Shown here piece by piece: positions 43,142-54,844 of a stretch of DNA of 64,000 nucleotides. The notes under the pieces were generated by a model. The model was not told where the DNA came from, made no database searches, and saw only the letters and a list, made by a program, of their open reading frames with translations. Made by a program: the position numbers and the translations under genes. This DNA is from Agapetus fuscipes (lineage: Eukaryota > Arthropoda > Insecta > Trichoptera > Glossosomatidae): the NCBI GenBank assembly GCA_951799405.1, contig OX637353.1:3348001-3412000 (forward strand). The letters are read 5' to 3'. Each line of letters begins with the position of its first letter. Position 1 is the stretch's first letter.

Positions 43142-44382
43142 CCAGTTGTTTACCAAGCGTCGGCAAGGAAACATCGAGGTACCTACATGTAAATTGAAAA
43201 CAACTATCATGCGAAGATAGCCTGACAGTTTCATCAAATTTTCAAATTTCCCCATATAATAGAAATAAGTTAATTTAATGAAATAAAACTCATGATAAGC
43301 GCGTGATGAATTATTACAAACAAAAGCATACAGTAAAAAACCACAAAATATAAAAAAAAACTCAGTTCTTCATACTTATACCCATTATTTGACGATAGAT
43401 TTTTTTTCTTATATTAGACGCATTAATCGTATTTTTTAAGGTTTATTTAGATATAAATACAAAAGAAATAAAGATATTAAAATGTAAATAAGCATATAAG
43501 ACAACTTACAGAGATGCTCCTTTAAAATAACGGAGAAAAAAATCTGCTGATATTCATAAAATTATCAAAAAATACTCTATTACATAAAAGTAAGATACAG
43601 TCAGTAATGCGTCTTTTTTGTTTAAGTTTTTTTTTAGTTCCTACACAACCTTAAATATAATGCACTGATTTTTTTTTAAATGTGAATTTATTCGTATTAA
43701 GTTATTTTTCCTTACATTTTGGGAAACGTATGTTGTGAGACGTCAGCCTCAGCTGTTGTGTTGTCATGGAGATCAGAAAGAGACAGAAACATAACAAAAT
43801 TTCTAATGTTTCTTTCTCTTTCTTTCTACAATTTTGTGGCACAACCGTTTGTATAGGTAAACACTCACGCGCTCCATCTATGTATATTATTTATATCGAT
43901 GGATAAATAGTTTTGCACCAGGTTGAAAATTGATAGGTCTATGTGACTAGGTTACTTAGCAATCAATAACAAAATCTATAGAAAAACTCCTAAAAATATA
44001 AGGGGCTGTCCATATATTACGTTATTCGCATTAAGGGGGGGGAGTCTGGTCTGCGGATGATGGCAAATGATGTACGAGTACCAAAAGTGACGTCGTTATT
44101 GTAAATACCAAAATATTATGTAGGTAAGTAATATAACATTATTAATTATTAAGCTCATCCATTATTACAACAAGAGGGGGGGGGGTCATTAGATAATGAC
44201 TATTGGATGATTGTAAGGGAGGGGGGGGGGGGGGTCGAAAATCGGCCAAAATCGATGACGTAATTTATGATGAAATACTAGTTTGCTTTTCTTTAGCAAC
44301 CCAACCATGTGACGTCATAATCTGGGTGTCTCGTTCCGACATGGTTCCACTCTTGTGAAAACAGCCCCACAGAGAACAGCCA
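43142..44382. other. Intergenic DNA with G-runs
   Basis: No gene. Runs of 8 to 16 G occur at ~44034-44042, 44174-44184 and 44219-44235. A copy of the dispersed AGCAACCC motif is at ~44296. The last ~50 bp belong to the repeat described at 13003-13281. Confidence 0.5.
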
Positions 44383-44889
44383 TAAGGCTCAGTTTACACC
44401 CACGATTTTTTTTTTAATAAGTTTCGATAGTGACGTCAAGCAAGATGGCCGCTCCGAAGTGACAGATGTTGGCAATTTTGATTGTTAACCCCTTGAAAAA
44501 AGAAACAAAGTAGGTAATAATTAAATTGAGTTTGTTCTTACTTTTGGATTAAAAACAATTTTATTTCACGACGGTGTTTTTTTCCATTGCAACGTTTTAA
44601 TTATGAAATGATTCCGTGAAACTTTTCAAGGAAGAAACATGTTAATCAACTATTTTTATAAGTCGTAAATAATTTCAGTCGTAAGGGAAGTTTTAAATTT
44701 AATGTTGGTCTCGGCAAATAAGCGCCAAAAACAATAACACAATATAATGTGAACACAATATAAAATATCAATGCAATATTAATGACACAATTGCAATATT
44801 ACATTCTGTTTCATTAAAAATATTTTTGAGGTTAAGAACCCGTAATATATTTTCACAACTAACATTGGAATATTCAGCCAGTTTGTACA

Positions 44890-46583
44890 TAGACTAAGAG
44901 CTAGACGTACGAAACCTTACCTCATCGACTACCAGGCAGAGACATGGTCAGGCTGGTAGTTTGCATCGAGTACATCATTTTTTCACTGGTCTGCCTTTTC
45001 CTATCCTGGAGCGTTTTGGATGCGGCCTCTTCAAAGAGGCCCAAAAAATGGTGCAAACTACCTCATCGACTACCAGGCAGAAACATGTTTGGGGAGGTGT
45101 CCGGCATCGAGTACATGCCTTTTCTGCAGATTTTGGTGATCCTACCCTGGAGCGTTCTGGAGGCGGCCTCTTCAAAGAGGCCCAAAAAATGGTGCAAACT
45201 ACCTCATCGACTACCAGGCAGAGACTAGTAAGAGATGATGACCTACATTATTGTCATTTTTTTAACAAATATATAAATCGATCTTTTGATATAAGTTGTA
45301 TGAGTCATGAGAATAAAGAAAAAAATATATATGTTACATTCGTTACTAATAACAATAAAATTAACATACCAAAAATTTGTATTTGCAACCCTTCTGGTTC
45401 AGTAGAAAAAAGGGTAAAACGGTATTTTTTACATTATATTTTATTTCTCAAAAACAAAGTACAATAATTGAAATTTTTGTAAATCAAAAATAAGAACGTT
45501 AATTTTAAAACAATAATAGTCTCTTACACATTCTTTCTATCTGCTATAGTTTCACGAGAAATGAATTTTAAAGTCAAATATTTTCCAAAAAACTTTACGT
45601 CGAGTCCCGTTTTTGGTCAAAATCTAGCTTAAACGCCTCAGTACTTTATTTTAACAGAATATAAAAAATAATATCGTATAGAAGATTAAACATATATTAA
45701 AACTTCATGGATACTTACTTACTTATAATAAAGGGTTGTAAATTATCTGTCCTGTTATAGTTAGAATGTTGAAAATAAGTATATACCTCGTAGCACGAGG
45801 GATACGCGTGATATCATCGATGTATATATGCATGGATGGGCGACGAAAGCAATCTTTTGAGACGTAAGAATTCCCCAACGCGCGTATCAGAAATTAAATG
45901 TACAGTGGACTGCACATGACTTTACAGCATAAAATAAAGTTGTTTTAAGGTGATATTTAATTTTCACAACAAAATGTTTAATTTGTATTATTAATGAAGG
46001 CAATCTGCTTAAGTAATTTTAATTTTGCGGTATGATCATTTTCCTTGACTTATAGATTTGTATGAGGCTGACCACCCATACTGTAAAAGATGGTTCACTT
46101 TGACAATGTCAACCCTATTTCAGGGAAAGTAGGCAAGAGTAGCAGGGCTTATGTTCACTTGAGATTGGGTTTTTATATTGTAGGTTCATATGCGGCATGT
46201 GTAAGCGCGAACTTATACGTGTCTGCTTATGGGAATACGTTTAATATAAATCTCAAATGATATATATCTTTGCAGCTTAGATTTAGATTATTGGTCACTT
46301 TTGTATAAAAAATAACACTTCAAAGCCTAGTATTTTAAATTAACCTTTTATAATCATTTTTGTATTTTTCTTCTACGTACTTTTTCATTGCTGTATTTTT
46401 TATATGGCTGGTCATGTATTGCACCCTCCACGTGACTAAGCTGCAATTAACATTTTATTATTATTATTGCTATCAAGAAAATTACAATAAATTGTTGTAT
46501 GGAAATTTTTCGCTTTATACGGTGGCTATATTTTACTTTTCGAAAACAATAGTGATAAATAAATGTAGGTTCATATAATGGCT
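44890..46583. repeat. Left inverted arm
   Basis: Contains three copies of CTCATCGACTACCAGGCAGA at 44921, 45062 and 45203, exactly 141 bp apart; a 168-codon frame (44961-45467) with the 141-bp unit in frame; and an RTE-tail repeat (46042-46290) ending in TTAGA-like units. I recognise no domain in the frame. Confidence 0.9.
46042..46290 (+). repeat. RTE-tail repeat in left arm
   Basis: CCTTGACTTATAG .. GACCACCCATACTG .. GCAGCTTAGATTTAGATTA. It is present in mirror position in the right arm, so it inserted before the arms were duplicated or homogenised. Confidence 0.85.
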
Positions 46584-47822
46584 TTCAAATTGGCTGGCAA
46601 TAATTTTTTATTAACCCTTCCGCTGCCGAGAAATTTTAAAATATTTTTACTTTATAGCAGTCCGAAGGAGCTATAAAGTGTTGTATTCGTCCGATTTTTT
46701 TTTTGGAGGTTTCAACGGAAATGAGTTGTCCTGCACCAGGACATGCAAAAAAACCTAATTTGTCGAACCTGTCCGTCCGTCCGTATGTATGTATGTCCGT
46801 ATGCCCCAGCCGAAACTACTTATCGCAGAGACACCAACTTTTGAATTAAGAGAATTGATAACCACAAATTTTGATGAGCCGACTGGCATGGCACAACCTG
46901 AAAATTCAAGATAGCTGCCATACAAAAAAACATAAAATTGCACTTTTCTCCAAAACGGCTCTAACGATTTACTTTAAAACTTCAGTGTGATCGTTGCTTA
47001 AATTGTCACTAAGAAAAATAGCTATAGCAGCACTCTTGCCAATCTTCGTCTATGGGTTGCCATATGAAAAAAATAAACAATTGTGATTTTCTCAGAAGTG
47101 AAAGCGTTGACAAAAGAATAATTCTTTACAATACGAGTATTGTACATAACATAAAATAATGTATAAAACTAAATATGTTTTTTTAATATAATAACATAAA
47201 GTGACGTTAACATGATATCAAAAATTGAAATTAAAAGGCTACAAGAACCCATCAGAACGCAAAAAACTTTTATATTTCTTAACTTTAATAGAAAGAACTC
47301 TCTTATCACTATAATTCATAGTGAAACATTTTTCAAATTTTAGATAATTCAAGATGGTTTCCGAACAGCTGAATGTTTCATATGAGATTTGCTCAAAAAC
47401 GGCTCCTACGATTTTCTCTATTTTTTTGCACAATCGTCATTATAATAGTGCTATGTAACAACAATTATCATCGGCTCATAATTTTCTTTGTTTTGGGGGT
47501 TGCCATACAAGAGAAAAAAAACAATTTAAAATGTCTTGGCAGAGAAAGGGCTAACTAAAAAATATTGCTCCACAATTGAAAAGCTCTTATATATACCCAC
47601 ATATATAATTCATTACTTTTTTAAAAAAAATATTATAAAGTATGGCCACCATACAAAGTGACAAATTTCCATAAAAAAATAATTGTAATATTTTTGGTAG
47701 CAAAACGTCTAATACCCATAAATAAACCTACAGAACGATTCGCCCAAACAAGTGCTATGTAAAAACAATAACAATTGCCTCATAAAACTCATTGTTTTGG
47801 GGATTGCGATACAAGAGAAAAG
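46584..47822. other. Core of the foldback element, left part
   Basis: 46584-47403 is a piece absent from the mirror side. It includes a 10-bp-arm hairpin (actttatagc..gctataaagt, ~46650-46681) and a CCGT microsatellite (~46775-46800). 47404-47822 pairs with ~50617-51028. No gene. Confidence 0.6.
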
Positions 47823-49250
47823 CTTGCATTACTCCCATTCTCAAAAAACTTCAGTTGGACCAAGAAGACTTTTCAAATTTCCGACCCATCTCGAACTTGT
47901 CGTTTATATCTAAAATAATTGAAAGAATTGTGGCAATGAGACTAACTAGTTATCTACAATCTGAGGGACTTTTGGCCAAGAAACAATTGGCTTTTAGACA
48001 CTCTCATTCAACTGAAACGGGCATTGATCTTATTTTATCTGATCTAACTACTCAAATTGAAGAAGGAAAACATGCCATTCTCACAATGTTGGATATGAGC
48101 GCTTTTTCGAAAATGTCGATCATGATATCCTTACAATAACATTGGAGAGATTATACGGTATATCCGGAAAGGCTTTACTGTGGCTCACCGACTACCTGAA
48201 CAATTGGAGTCAGGCTGTCTAACTCCAAAACGGAATGTCCATCTTTACTAATCTCACCACAGGTGTGCCACAGGGATCCGTTCTAGGACCACTATTGTTC
48301 ATCTTATATACGAAGAAACTGGAACATATAGTTGAAGGCTGGAATCTAAAATTACATTGCTATGCTGACGACTGTCAAATTTATACCAGTTACACACCTG
48401 AACAAGCAAAAGACACTGAAACAAGGTTGGTCGGCTGTATAAACGACATTTCTTGTTGGATGGCAAATAATTAATCGATTGGTGTTGAATCCTGACAAAA
48501 TCAAAGTACTCAGAATCGCTACAGCAAGAAGGATTCATTCAATCAGCCAAACACCTATAAGAATTTGTGGGAATGACATCTTTCCTTCAACAAGCGTAAA
48601 ACTTCTTGTTATAGAAATAGACCGCTGTCTGAGTATGGAAGAACACGTCAGCAAGACTGTTAGAACAGGTTTTTTTAGGCTACGGCAGCTGTACTTCATC
48701 AGAAGATGTCTCCCCACACATGCCATCAAGGCCATGGTGAACTCTTTTGTTATCAGTAAACTTGATTACTGTAACTCAATATTCGCTTCCCAGCCAAAGA
48801 AGCAACTGAAGAGACTGCAGTCGGTCCAGAATGCAGCAGCGAGGCTTATATTTGGTCAGTCCAAATTTTACCACATAACGCCCCTTCTGTTTGAGCTTCA
48901 CTGGCTTCCAATTTCCCAGAAGATACAGTACAAGCTGTGTGTACTCACCTTCAGAATACTAAATGGAGCAGCATCTCACTACCTGTCTGAACTGGTCACC
49001 AAAATGGATGTTACTACCCGAGGACAGACACTCAGATCCAGGGACTCAAATAAAAGTCTGCTCCAGCTGCCGCGCAGAGCCACAAGGACGGTGTTTGGTG
49101 ACCGAGCCTTTAGCGTTGCTGCTCCGACGGCTTGGAATTCTCTTCCTGTGACCCTCAAGGAGCTGAAGACTGAGGCAGCTTTTCGAAAAGGGCTCAAAAC
49201 TTATTTTTTTCTCAGTCACGAAAAGGCGCTGTACAAATGTGTATTATTAT
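47823..49250 (+). pseudogene. L2/CR1-type non-LTR retrotransposon, 5'-truncated and frameshifted
   Basis: Three broken frames: N-part 'DFSNFRPISNLSFISKIIERIV' (~47865), an RT middle with GVPQGSVLGPLLF (~48260) and catalytic YADDCQIY (~48361), and a long C-part to ~49250 (KLDYCNSIFA, LHWLPISQKIQYKLC, FGDRAFSVAAPTAWNSLP), diagnostic of L2/CR1-group ORF2. The 3' end AAGGCGCTGTACAAATGTG followed by (TTA)n is the L2 signature. It inserted into the palindromic core, whose mirror side lacks it, which fixes the order of events. Confidence 0.88.
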
Positions 49251-49361
49251 TATCAATAATTAAATTTCTTGGCAGAGAACGAGTCAACTAAAAAATAATG
49301 TTGTCCAATTGCTAATCTCTTATATATACCAACATACATTAATCTGTATTTAGGGTAGTAA

Positions 49362-49640
49362 TCTAATCTAAATCTAATCTAATCTAAGCTGCAAAGATAT
49401 ATATCATTTAAGTTTTATATTAAATGCATTCCCACAAGCAGATATGTATAATTTCGCGCTAACACATGCCGCATGTGGACCTACAATATAAAAACCCAAT
49501 CTCAAATGAACATAAGCCTTGCAACTCTTGCCGTCCTTCCCTGAAACAGAGGTGACATTGGCAAAGTGAACCAATTTTTACATTATGGGTGGTCAGCCGC
49601 ATAACAACCTATAAGTCAAGGAACATACATGACAAATAAC
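49362..49640 (-). repeat. RTE-tail repeat, longer copy
   Basis: Starts with interrupted (TAATC)n (49370-49395) and runs through the whole repeat plus ~20 bp more upstream that match 37480-37500. A 5'-truncated copy of the RTE element at 34937-37757. Confidence 0.85.
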
Positions 49641-49925
49641 ATTTTTTAAAAACTTTTTTTTTTTTTTTTTTTAATTTTTTAGTAATCAGGTTTTATATCC
49701 AACACCAATAATTAGTGTTAGATATAAAAATACTTCATCTCTAAAAACAGACGTCAGCATTTCATTTATTTACCTGGATGGCAAAAAAAATGAATGAATG
49801 CGAGTGTGTGGAGATGAACGGATTCGTAATTATCTCGTGGATTCAGAGAGTGCGGGGATATTCTTATGTTAGGTGTTCTTGTATTATTATTAGTGTTGCA
49901 AGATGTAGTTTAGAAATGACGCAAG

Positions 49926-50240
49926 TTGGCAGCGGATGAAAGTGCTCCCGTAGTGTATAAAGAGCACAACATTCAGTCAATTATAAAATTAATATTTCTT
50001 AAAATAAAGTTTAAGGTTTCAAGGGAGCAAGCCACTAGCTCCAGGACTCTAAAGTCAGCTAATGTAGGCTCCGCAAGGCTGAGCTTGCCTCTCAAGGCAA
50101 CTTCAACTAACTTTGGTGATCGTGCTTTTTCGGTTTCGGGCCCAATCGTTTGGAACGAATTGACGGTTGAGGTGAGGAAAGAAAGGGACAGGGCAAGCTT
50201 CAGGAGGAAGCTGAAGACGCACCTGTTTGAAAGGTCGTGA
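49926..50240 (+). pseudogene. CR1/L2-type ORF2 C-terminal fragment
   Basis: The frame reads NFGDRAFSVSGPIVWNELTVEV..FRRKLKTHLFERS, the usual C-terminal end of CR1/L2-type proteins, distinct from the copy ending at 49250. No RT remains. Confidence 0.75.
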
Positions 50241-51028
50241 CTAAAGTTTAGTGAAAGCGGCGCTTCGGAAAAAAATCAACCAAGTATATATGTATATCCC
50301 GTTTGTATCAAAACTAACAATTTGTTTGGTGGGTATACTTTTCATTAATATTTTGGAAAGTTATGATTGATTATTATGGGTACTTACTAAATTTTCTCGT
50401 AGCCTAGTATTTTATATTAGGCGTTTTAGTACCAAGAATATTAGAATTATTTTTTGTATGGAAATTTGTCACTTTGTATGGTGGCTACACCTTATGATAT
50501 TTTTTTGAAAAAGTAAAGATTAATATATGTACATAGGTATATATAAGAGATTCTTATTTGGACACATTATTTTTTAGTAAACTCGTTTTCTGCCGAGAAA
50601 TTTGAAATTATTGTTTTCTCTTGTATCGCAACCCCCAAAACAATGAGTTTTATGAGGCAATTGTTATTGTTTTTACATAGTACTTGTTTATGCGAATCGT
50701 TCTGTAGGTTTATTTATGGGTATTAGACGTTTTCTACCAAAAATATTACAATTATTTTTTTATGGAAATTTGTCACTTTGTATGGTGGCCATACTTTATA
50801 ATATATTTTTTTAAAAAGTAATGAATTATATATGTAGGTATATATAAGAGCTTTTCAATTGCGGAACAATATTTTTTAGTTAGCCCTTTCTCTGCCAAGA
50901 CATTTTAAATTGTTTTTTTCTCTTGTATGGCAACCCCCAAAACAAAGAAAATTATGAGCCGATGATAATTGTTGTTACATAGCACTATTATAATGACGAT
51001 TGTGCAAAAAAATAGAGAAAATCGTAGG

Positions 51029-52722
51029 AGCCATTATATGAACCTACATTTATTTATCACTATTGTTTTCGAAAAGTAAAATATAGCCACCGTATAAAGC
51101 GAAAAATTTCCATACAACAATTTATTGTAATTTTCTTGATAGCAATAATAATAATAAAATGTTAATTGCAGCTTAGTCACGTGGAGGGTGCAATACATGA
51201 CCAGCCATATAAAAAATACAGCAATGAAAAAGTACGTAGAAGAAAAATACAAAAATGATTATAAAAGGTTAATTTAAAATACTAGGCTTTGAAGTGTTAT
51301 TTTTTATACAAAAGTGACCAATAATCTAAATCTAAGCTGCAAAGATATATATCATTTGAGATTTATATTAAACGTATTCCCATAAGCAGACACGTATAAG
51401 TTCGCGCTTACACATGCCGCATATGAACCTACAATATAAAAACCCAATCTCAAGTGAACATAAGCCCTGCTACTCTTGCCTACTTTCCCTGAAATAGGGT
51501 TGACATTGTCAAAGTGAACCATCTTTTACAGTATGGGTGGTCAGCCTCATACAAATCTATAAGTCAAGGAAAATGATCATACCGCAAAATTAAAATTACT
51601 TAAGCAGATTGCCTTCATTAATAATACAAATTAAACATTTTGTTGTGAAAATTAAATATCACCTTAAAACAACTTTATTTTATGCTGTAAAGTCATGTGC
51701 AGTCCACTGTACATTTAATTTCTGATACGCGCGTTGGGGAATTCTTACGTCTCAAAAGATTGCTTTCGTCGCCCATCCATGCATATATACATCGATGATA
51801 TCACGCGTATCCCTCGTGCTACGAGGTATATACTTATTTTCAACATTCTAACTATAACAGGACAGATAATTTACAACCCTTTATTATAAGTAAGTAAGTA
51901 TCCATGAAGTTTTAATATATGTTTAATCTTCTATACGATATTATTTTTTATATTCTGTTAAAATAAAGTACTGAGGCGTTTAAGCTAGATTTTGACCAAA
52001 AACGGGACTCGACGTAAAGTTTTTTGGAAAATATTTGACTTTAAAATTCATTTCTCGTGAAACTATAGCAGATAGAAAGAATGTGTAAGAGACTATTATT
52101 GTTTTAAAATTAACGTTCTTATTTTTGATTTACAAAAATTTCAATTATTGTACTTTGTTTTTGAGAAATAAAATATAATGTAAAAAATACCGTTTTACCC
52201 TTTTTTCTACTGAACCAGAAGGGTTGCAAATACAAATTTTTGGTATGTTAATTTTATTGTTATTAGTAACGAATGTAACATATATATTTTTTTCTTTATT
52301 CTCATGACTCATACAACTTATATCAAAAGATCGATTTATATATTTGTTAAAAAAATGACAATAATGTAGGTCATCATCTCTTACTAGTCTCTGCCTGGTA
52401 GTCGATGAGGTAGTTTGCACCATTTTTTGGGCCTCTTTGAAGAGGCCGCCTCCAGAACGCTCCAGGGTAGGATCACCAAAATCTGCAGAAAAGGCATGTA
52501 CTCGATGCCGGACACCTCCCCAAACATGTTTCTGCCTGGTAGTCGATGAGGTAGTTTGCACCATTTTTTGGGCCTCTTTGAAGAGGCCGCATCCAAAACG
52601 CTCCAGGATAGGAAAAGGCAGACCAGTGAAAAAATGATGTACTCGATGCAAACTACCAGCCTGACCATGTCTCTGCCTGGTAGTCGATGAGGTAAGGTTT
52701 CGTACGTCTAGCTCTTAGTCTA
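51029..52722. repeat. Right inverted arm
   Basis: Exact positional mirror of 44890-46583 (coordinates sum to 97612). All frames checked (for example 52145-52651 against 44961-45467) give the same protein. Confidence 0.9.
51322..51570 (-). repeat. RTE-tail repeat in right arm
   Basis: Mirror of 46042-46290. Confidence 0.85.
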
Positions 52723-53005
52723 ACAACACCACGATGAATTTTAAATTATCTGTATGATTCTTTTTTTTTACCGACGCATAGTTAAACTTAACACGTATTA
52801 AAATAATTTAATTCCTACATTATTTTAATCCCATTCTATGTTTGAAGAAACCGCAACAGCTAAATGCCATTAGAAGAAAAAGATTCTGTTTTGTTCAAAA
52901 AATATTTTGTTCAAATGTGTGTGGAGACGGAAAACCGATAGTTGCCGCTAAAAATCACTATCGAAACTTATTCAAAAAAATTTCGTGTGTCTAAACTGAG
53001 CCTAA

Positions 53006-53430
53006 GATAGCTCCTATGCTGTAAACAAAAACGATTCCCCAAATGTAGGGAAAATAAAACGTTCATTTTCAGAGACTTTGTCTATGGTTAAGGGGCTAAA
53101 AAAAAGCGCGAAATTCAAAAACAACGATTAAAAAAAAAAAAATGAGTACAGAAAAACCATAAAACGTAAAAATTTACGTGAAGGAACAATGAAAAGATGA
53201 AAAAATAAATTATTGACTAATCAAAACTAATTAAGTCTGAAATTTTATGTTAAGATAACCGCAATACAGAATAATAAAATTGTTTGTTAAAAAATACAAA
53301 GCATATGTAGGTATTTTTGTAAACTTTAAAAAGTTGACTTAGTCCCAAATGTTAGTTTTGATAATGTCGTACTAACAATAACCTTTATAATAAAATCTTT
53401 TGATATAAATCAAAATACTCATATTTTATC
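53006..53430. other. Repeat flank plus unrecognised DNA
   Basis: 53006-53130 is the other half of the repeat interrupted by the Harbinger copy, matching 13140-13260 in reverse. The remainder is AT-rich without features. Confidence 0.5.
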
Positions 53431-53439
53431 AGTTTTTTT

Positions 53440-54550
53440 AAAACTCCCTAGGACCCAAATCAGCTTCCCCCTCTTTTGACACTAGTGATTTGTATGAGTT
53501 TTCATACAAACCTAAATTTTGCTATTTTTTTCCTCAAAAAGTAAAAATGGTCACAACTTTTAACTATGTTTAATTAGTAGCTTGTATCAATAGCTAGAAA
53601 ATATAAAATTTTGAACAAAATTTAACGAGTCCCTAGGACTGAAATCAGCTGCCTCCTCTTTTGACACTAGTGATTTGTATGAGTTTCCATTAAATTAAGA
53701 CTTTGTTCTTTTTTTTCTCAAAAAGTGAAAATGGTCACAACTTTTAACTAAGTTTAATTAGTAGTTTGTTTTAATAGCTAGAAAATATAAAATTTTGAAC
53801 AAAATTTAACGAGTCACTCGGACTGAAATCAGCTGCCTCCTCTTTTGACACTAGTGATTTTTTCAGTTTTCATACGAATTGAGACTTTGATATTTTTTTC
53901 TAAAAAAGTAAAAATGGTCACAACTTTTTACTATCTTTAAAGATAAGTTAATATAAGAGGCTAGAAAAAATAAAATTTTGAATAAAATTTAACGAGTCCC
54001 TAGGACTTAAATCAGCTGCCTCTTTTTTTGACACTAGTGATTTGTATGAGTTTCCATTAAATTAAGACTTTGTTATTTTTTTTCTCAAAAAGTAAAAATG
54101 GTCACAACTTTTAACTATTTTTAAAGCTTAGTTTATATAATAGGCTAGAAAAAATAAAATTTTGAATAAAATTTAACGAGTCCCTAGGACCCAAATCAGC
54201 TGCCTCCTGTTTTGACACTTGTGATTTGTATGAGTTTTCATACAAACCTAAATTTTGTTTTTTTTTTCTCAAAAAGTATAAATGGTCTCAACTTTTAACT
54301 ATGTTTAATTAGTAGTGTGTCTCATTAGCTAGAAAATATAAAATTTTGAACAAAATTTAACGAGTCCCTAGGACCTAAATCAGCTGCCTCCTCTTTTGAC
54401 ACTTGTAATATTTTTCAGTTTTCATGCAAATTTAGACTTTTTTTATTTTTTTTCTCAAAAAGTATATGTGTTCACATATTTAAACTATGTTCAAATAAAA
54501 GTTACACTTATTAGCTAGAAAATATGAAATTTTGATAATATTTATCGAAA
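53440..54550 (+). repeat. ~184-bp satellite, about six units
   Basis: 'cctaggac..aaatcagctgcctcctcttttgacac' recurs at ~53449, 53632, 53816, 53999, 54183 and 54367, giving a period of 183-184 bp. Each unit also has 'ctcaaaaagta.aaatggtcacaac' and 'gctagaaaatataaaattttga'. It is unrelated in sequence to the 187-bp satellite at 11969-12945. Confidence 0.9.
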
Positions 54551-54844
54551 CTAAAGCCACTAAATTGTTTATGTTGCTTTTACAGTTTTATGTGCAATGT
54601 GTGGTGGACTTTTTTTTTTAATATTTAATTCTTGATTATAACTACTCCACGACATGAATGAATGCTAATTATGATTTTATATAGTATTTTCGTTTCACAA
54701 AAATGACTAGATGTTAAATTATTCCATTTTTTTTATTAATGTAGGGTTATTTTGAATTTCCCGCTTATTTTTTTACTGTTTCCGGGGGCTATCTTTCATA
54801 TCCGGAGGCGGTTTTTACAGGTCCCATGACTCTGTGCGGTTGTG

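Larger units (their letters stand above)
44890..52722. mobile_element. Long-inverted-repeat (foldback-like) element, TSD ACA
   Basis: 7,833 bp. Ends TAGACTAAGAGCTAGACG at the left and its exact reverse complement at the right; target duplication ACA (44887-44889, 52723-52725), proven by the unoccupied relative at 11099-11116. The arms (44890-46583, 51029-52722) mirror each other with no net indel over 1,694 bp. The core holds more inverted material (~47404-47820 versus ~50617-51028), an L2-like fragment, an RTE-tail repeat and a second LINE fragment. No transposase is visible. The superfamily is unknown to me: a 3-bp duplication with very long TIRs does not fit hAT or Polinton. Confidence 0.85.
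44386..53002. mobile_element. Harbinger-like element copy B, split by a 7.8-kb insertion
   Basis: Ends GGCTCAGTTTA..TAAACTGAGCC, flanked by TAA (44383-44385, 53003-53005). Apart from the insertion it matches 10375-11396, with an internal deletion of ~200 bp near 44483. The insertion at 44890-52722 is flanked by ACA, and copy A shows the empty site. No transposase. Confidence 0.85.

Noticed and set aside
44961..45467. 168-codon ORF, same protein in both palindrome arms, as a gene
   Set aside because: Its conservation is explained by the arms being mirror copies, and its repeats by the 141-bp DNA unit. It has no recognisable domain and lacks coding character beyond the repeat.
44890..52722. 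Polinton/Maverick element
   Set aside because: No DNA polymerase B, integrase or capsid gene is visible, the duplication is 3 bp rather than 6, and the ends do not start with AG.
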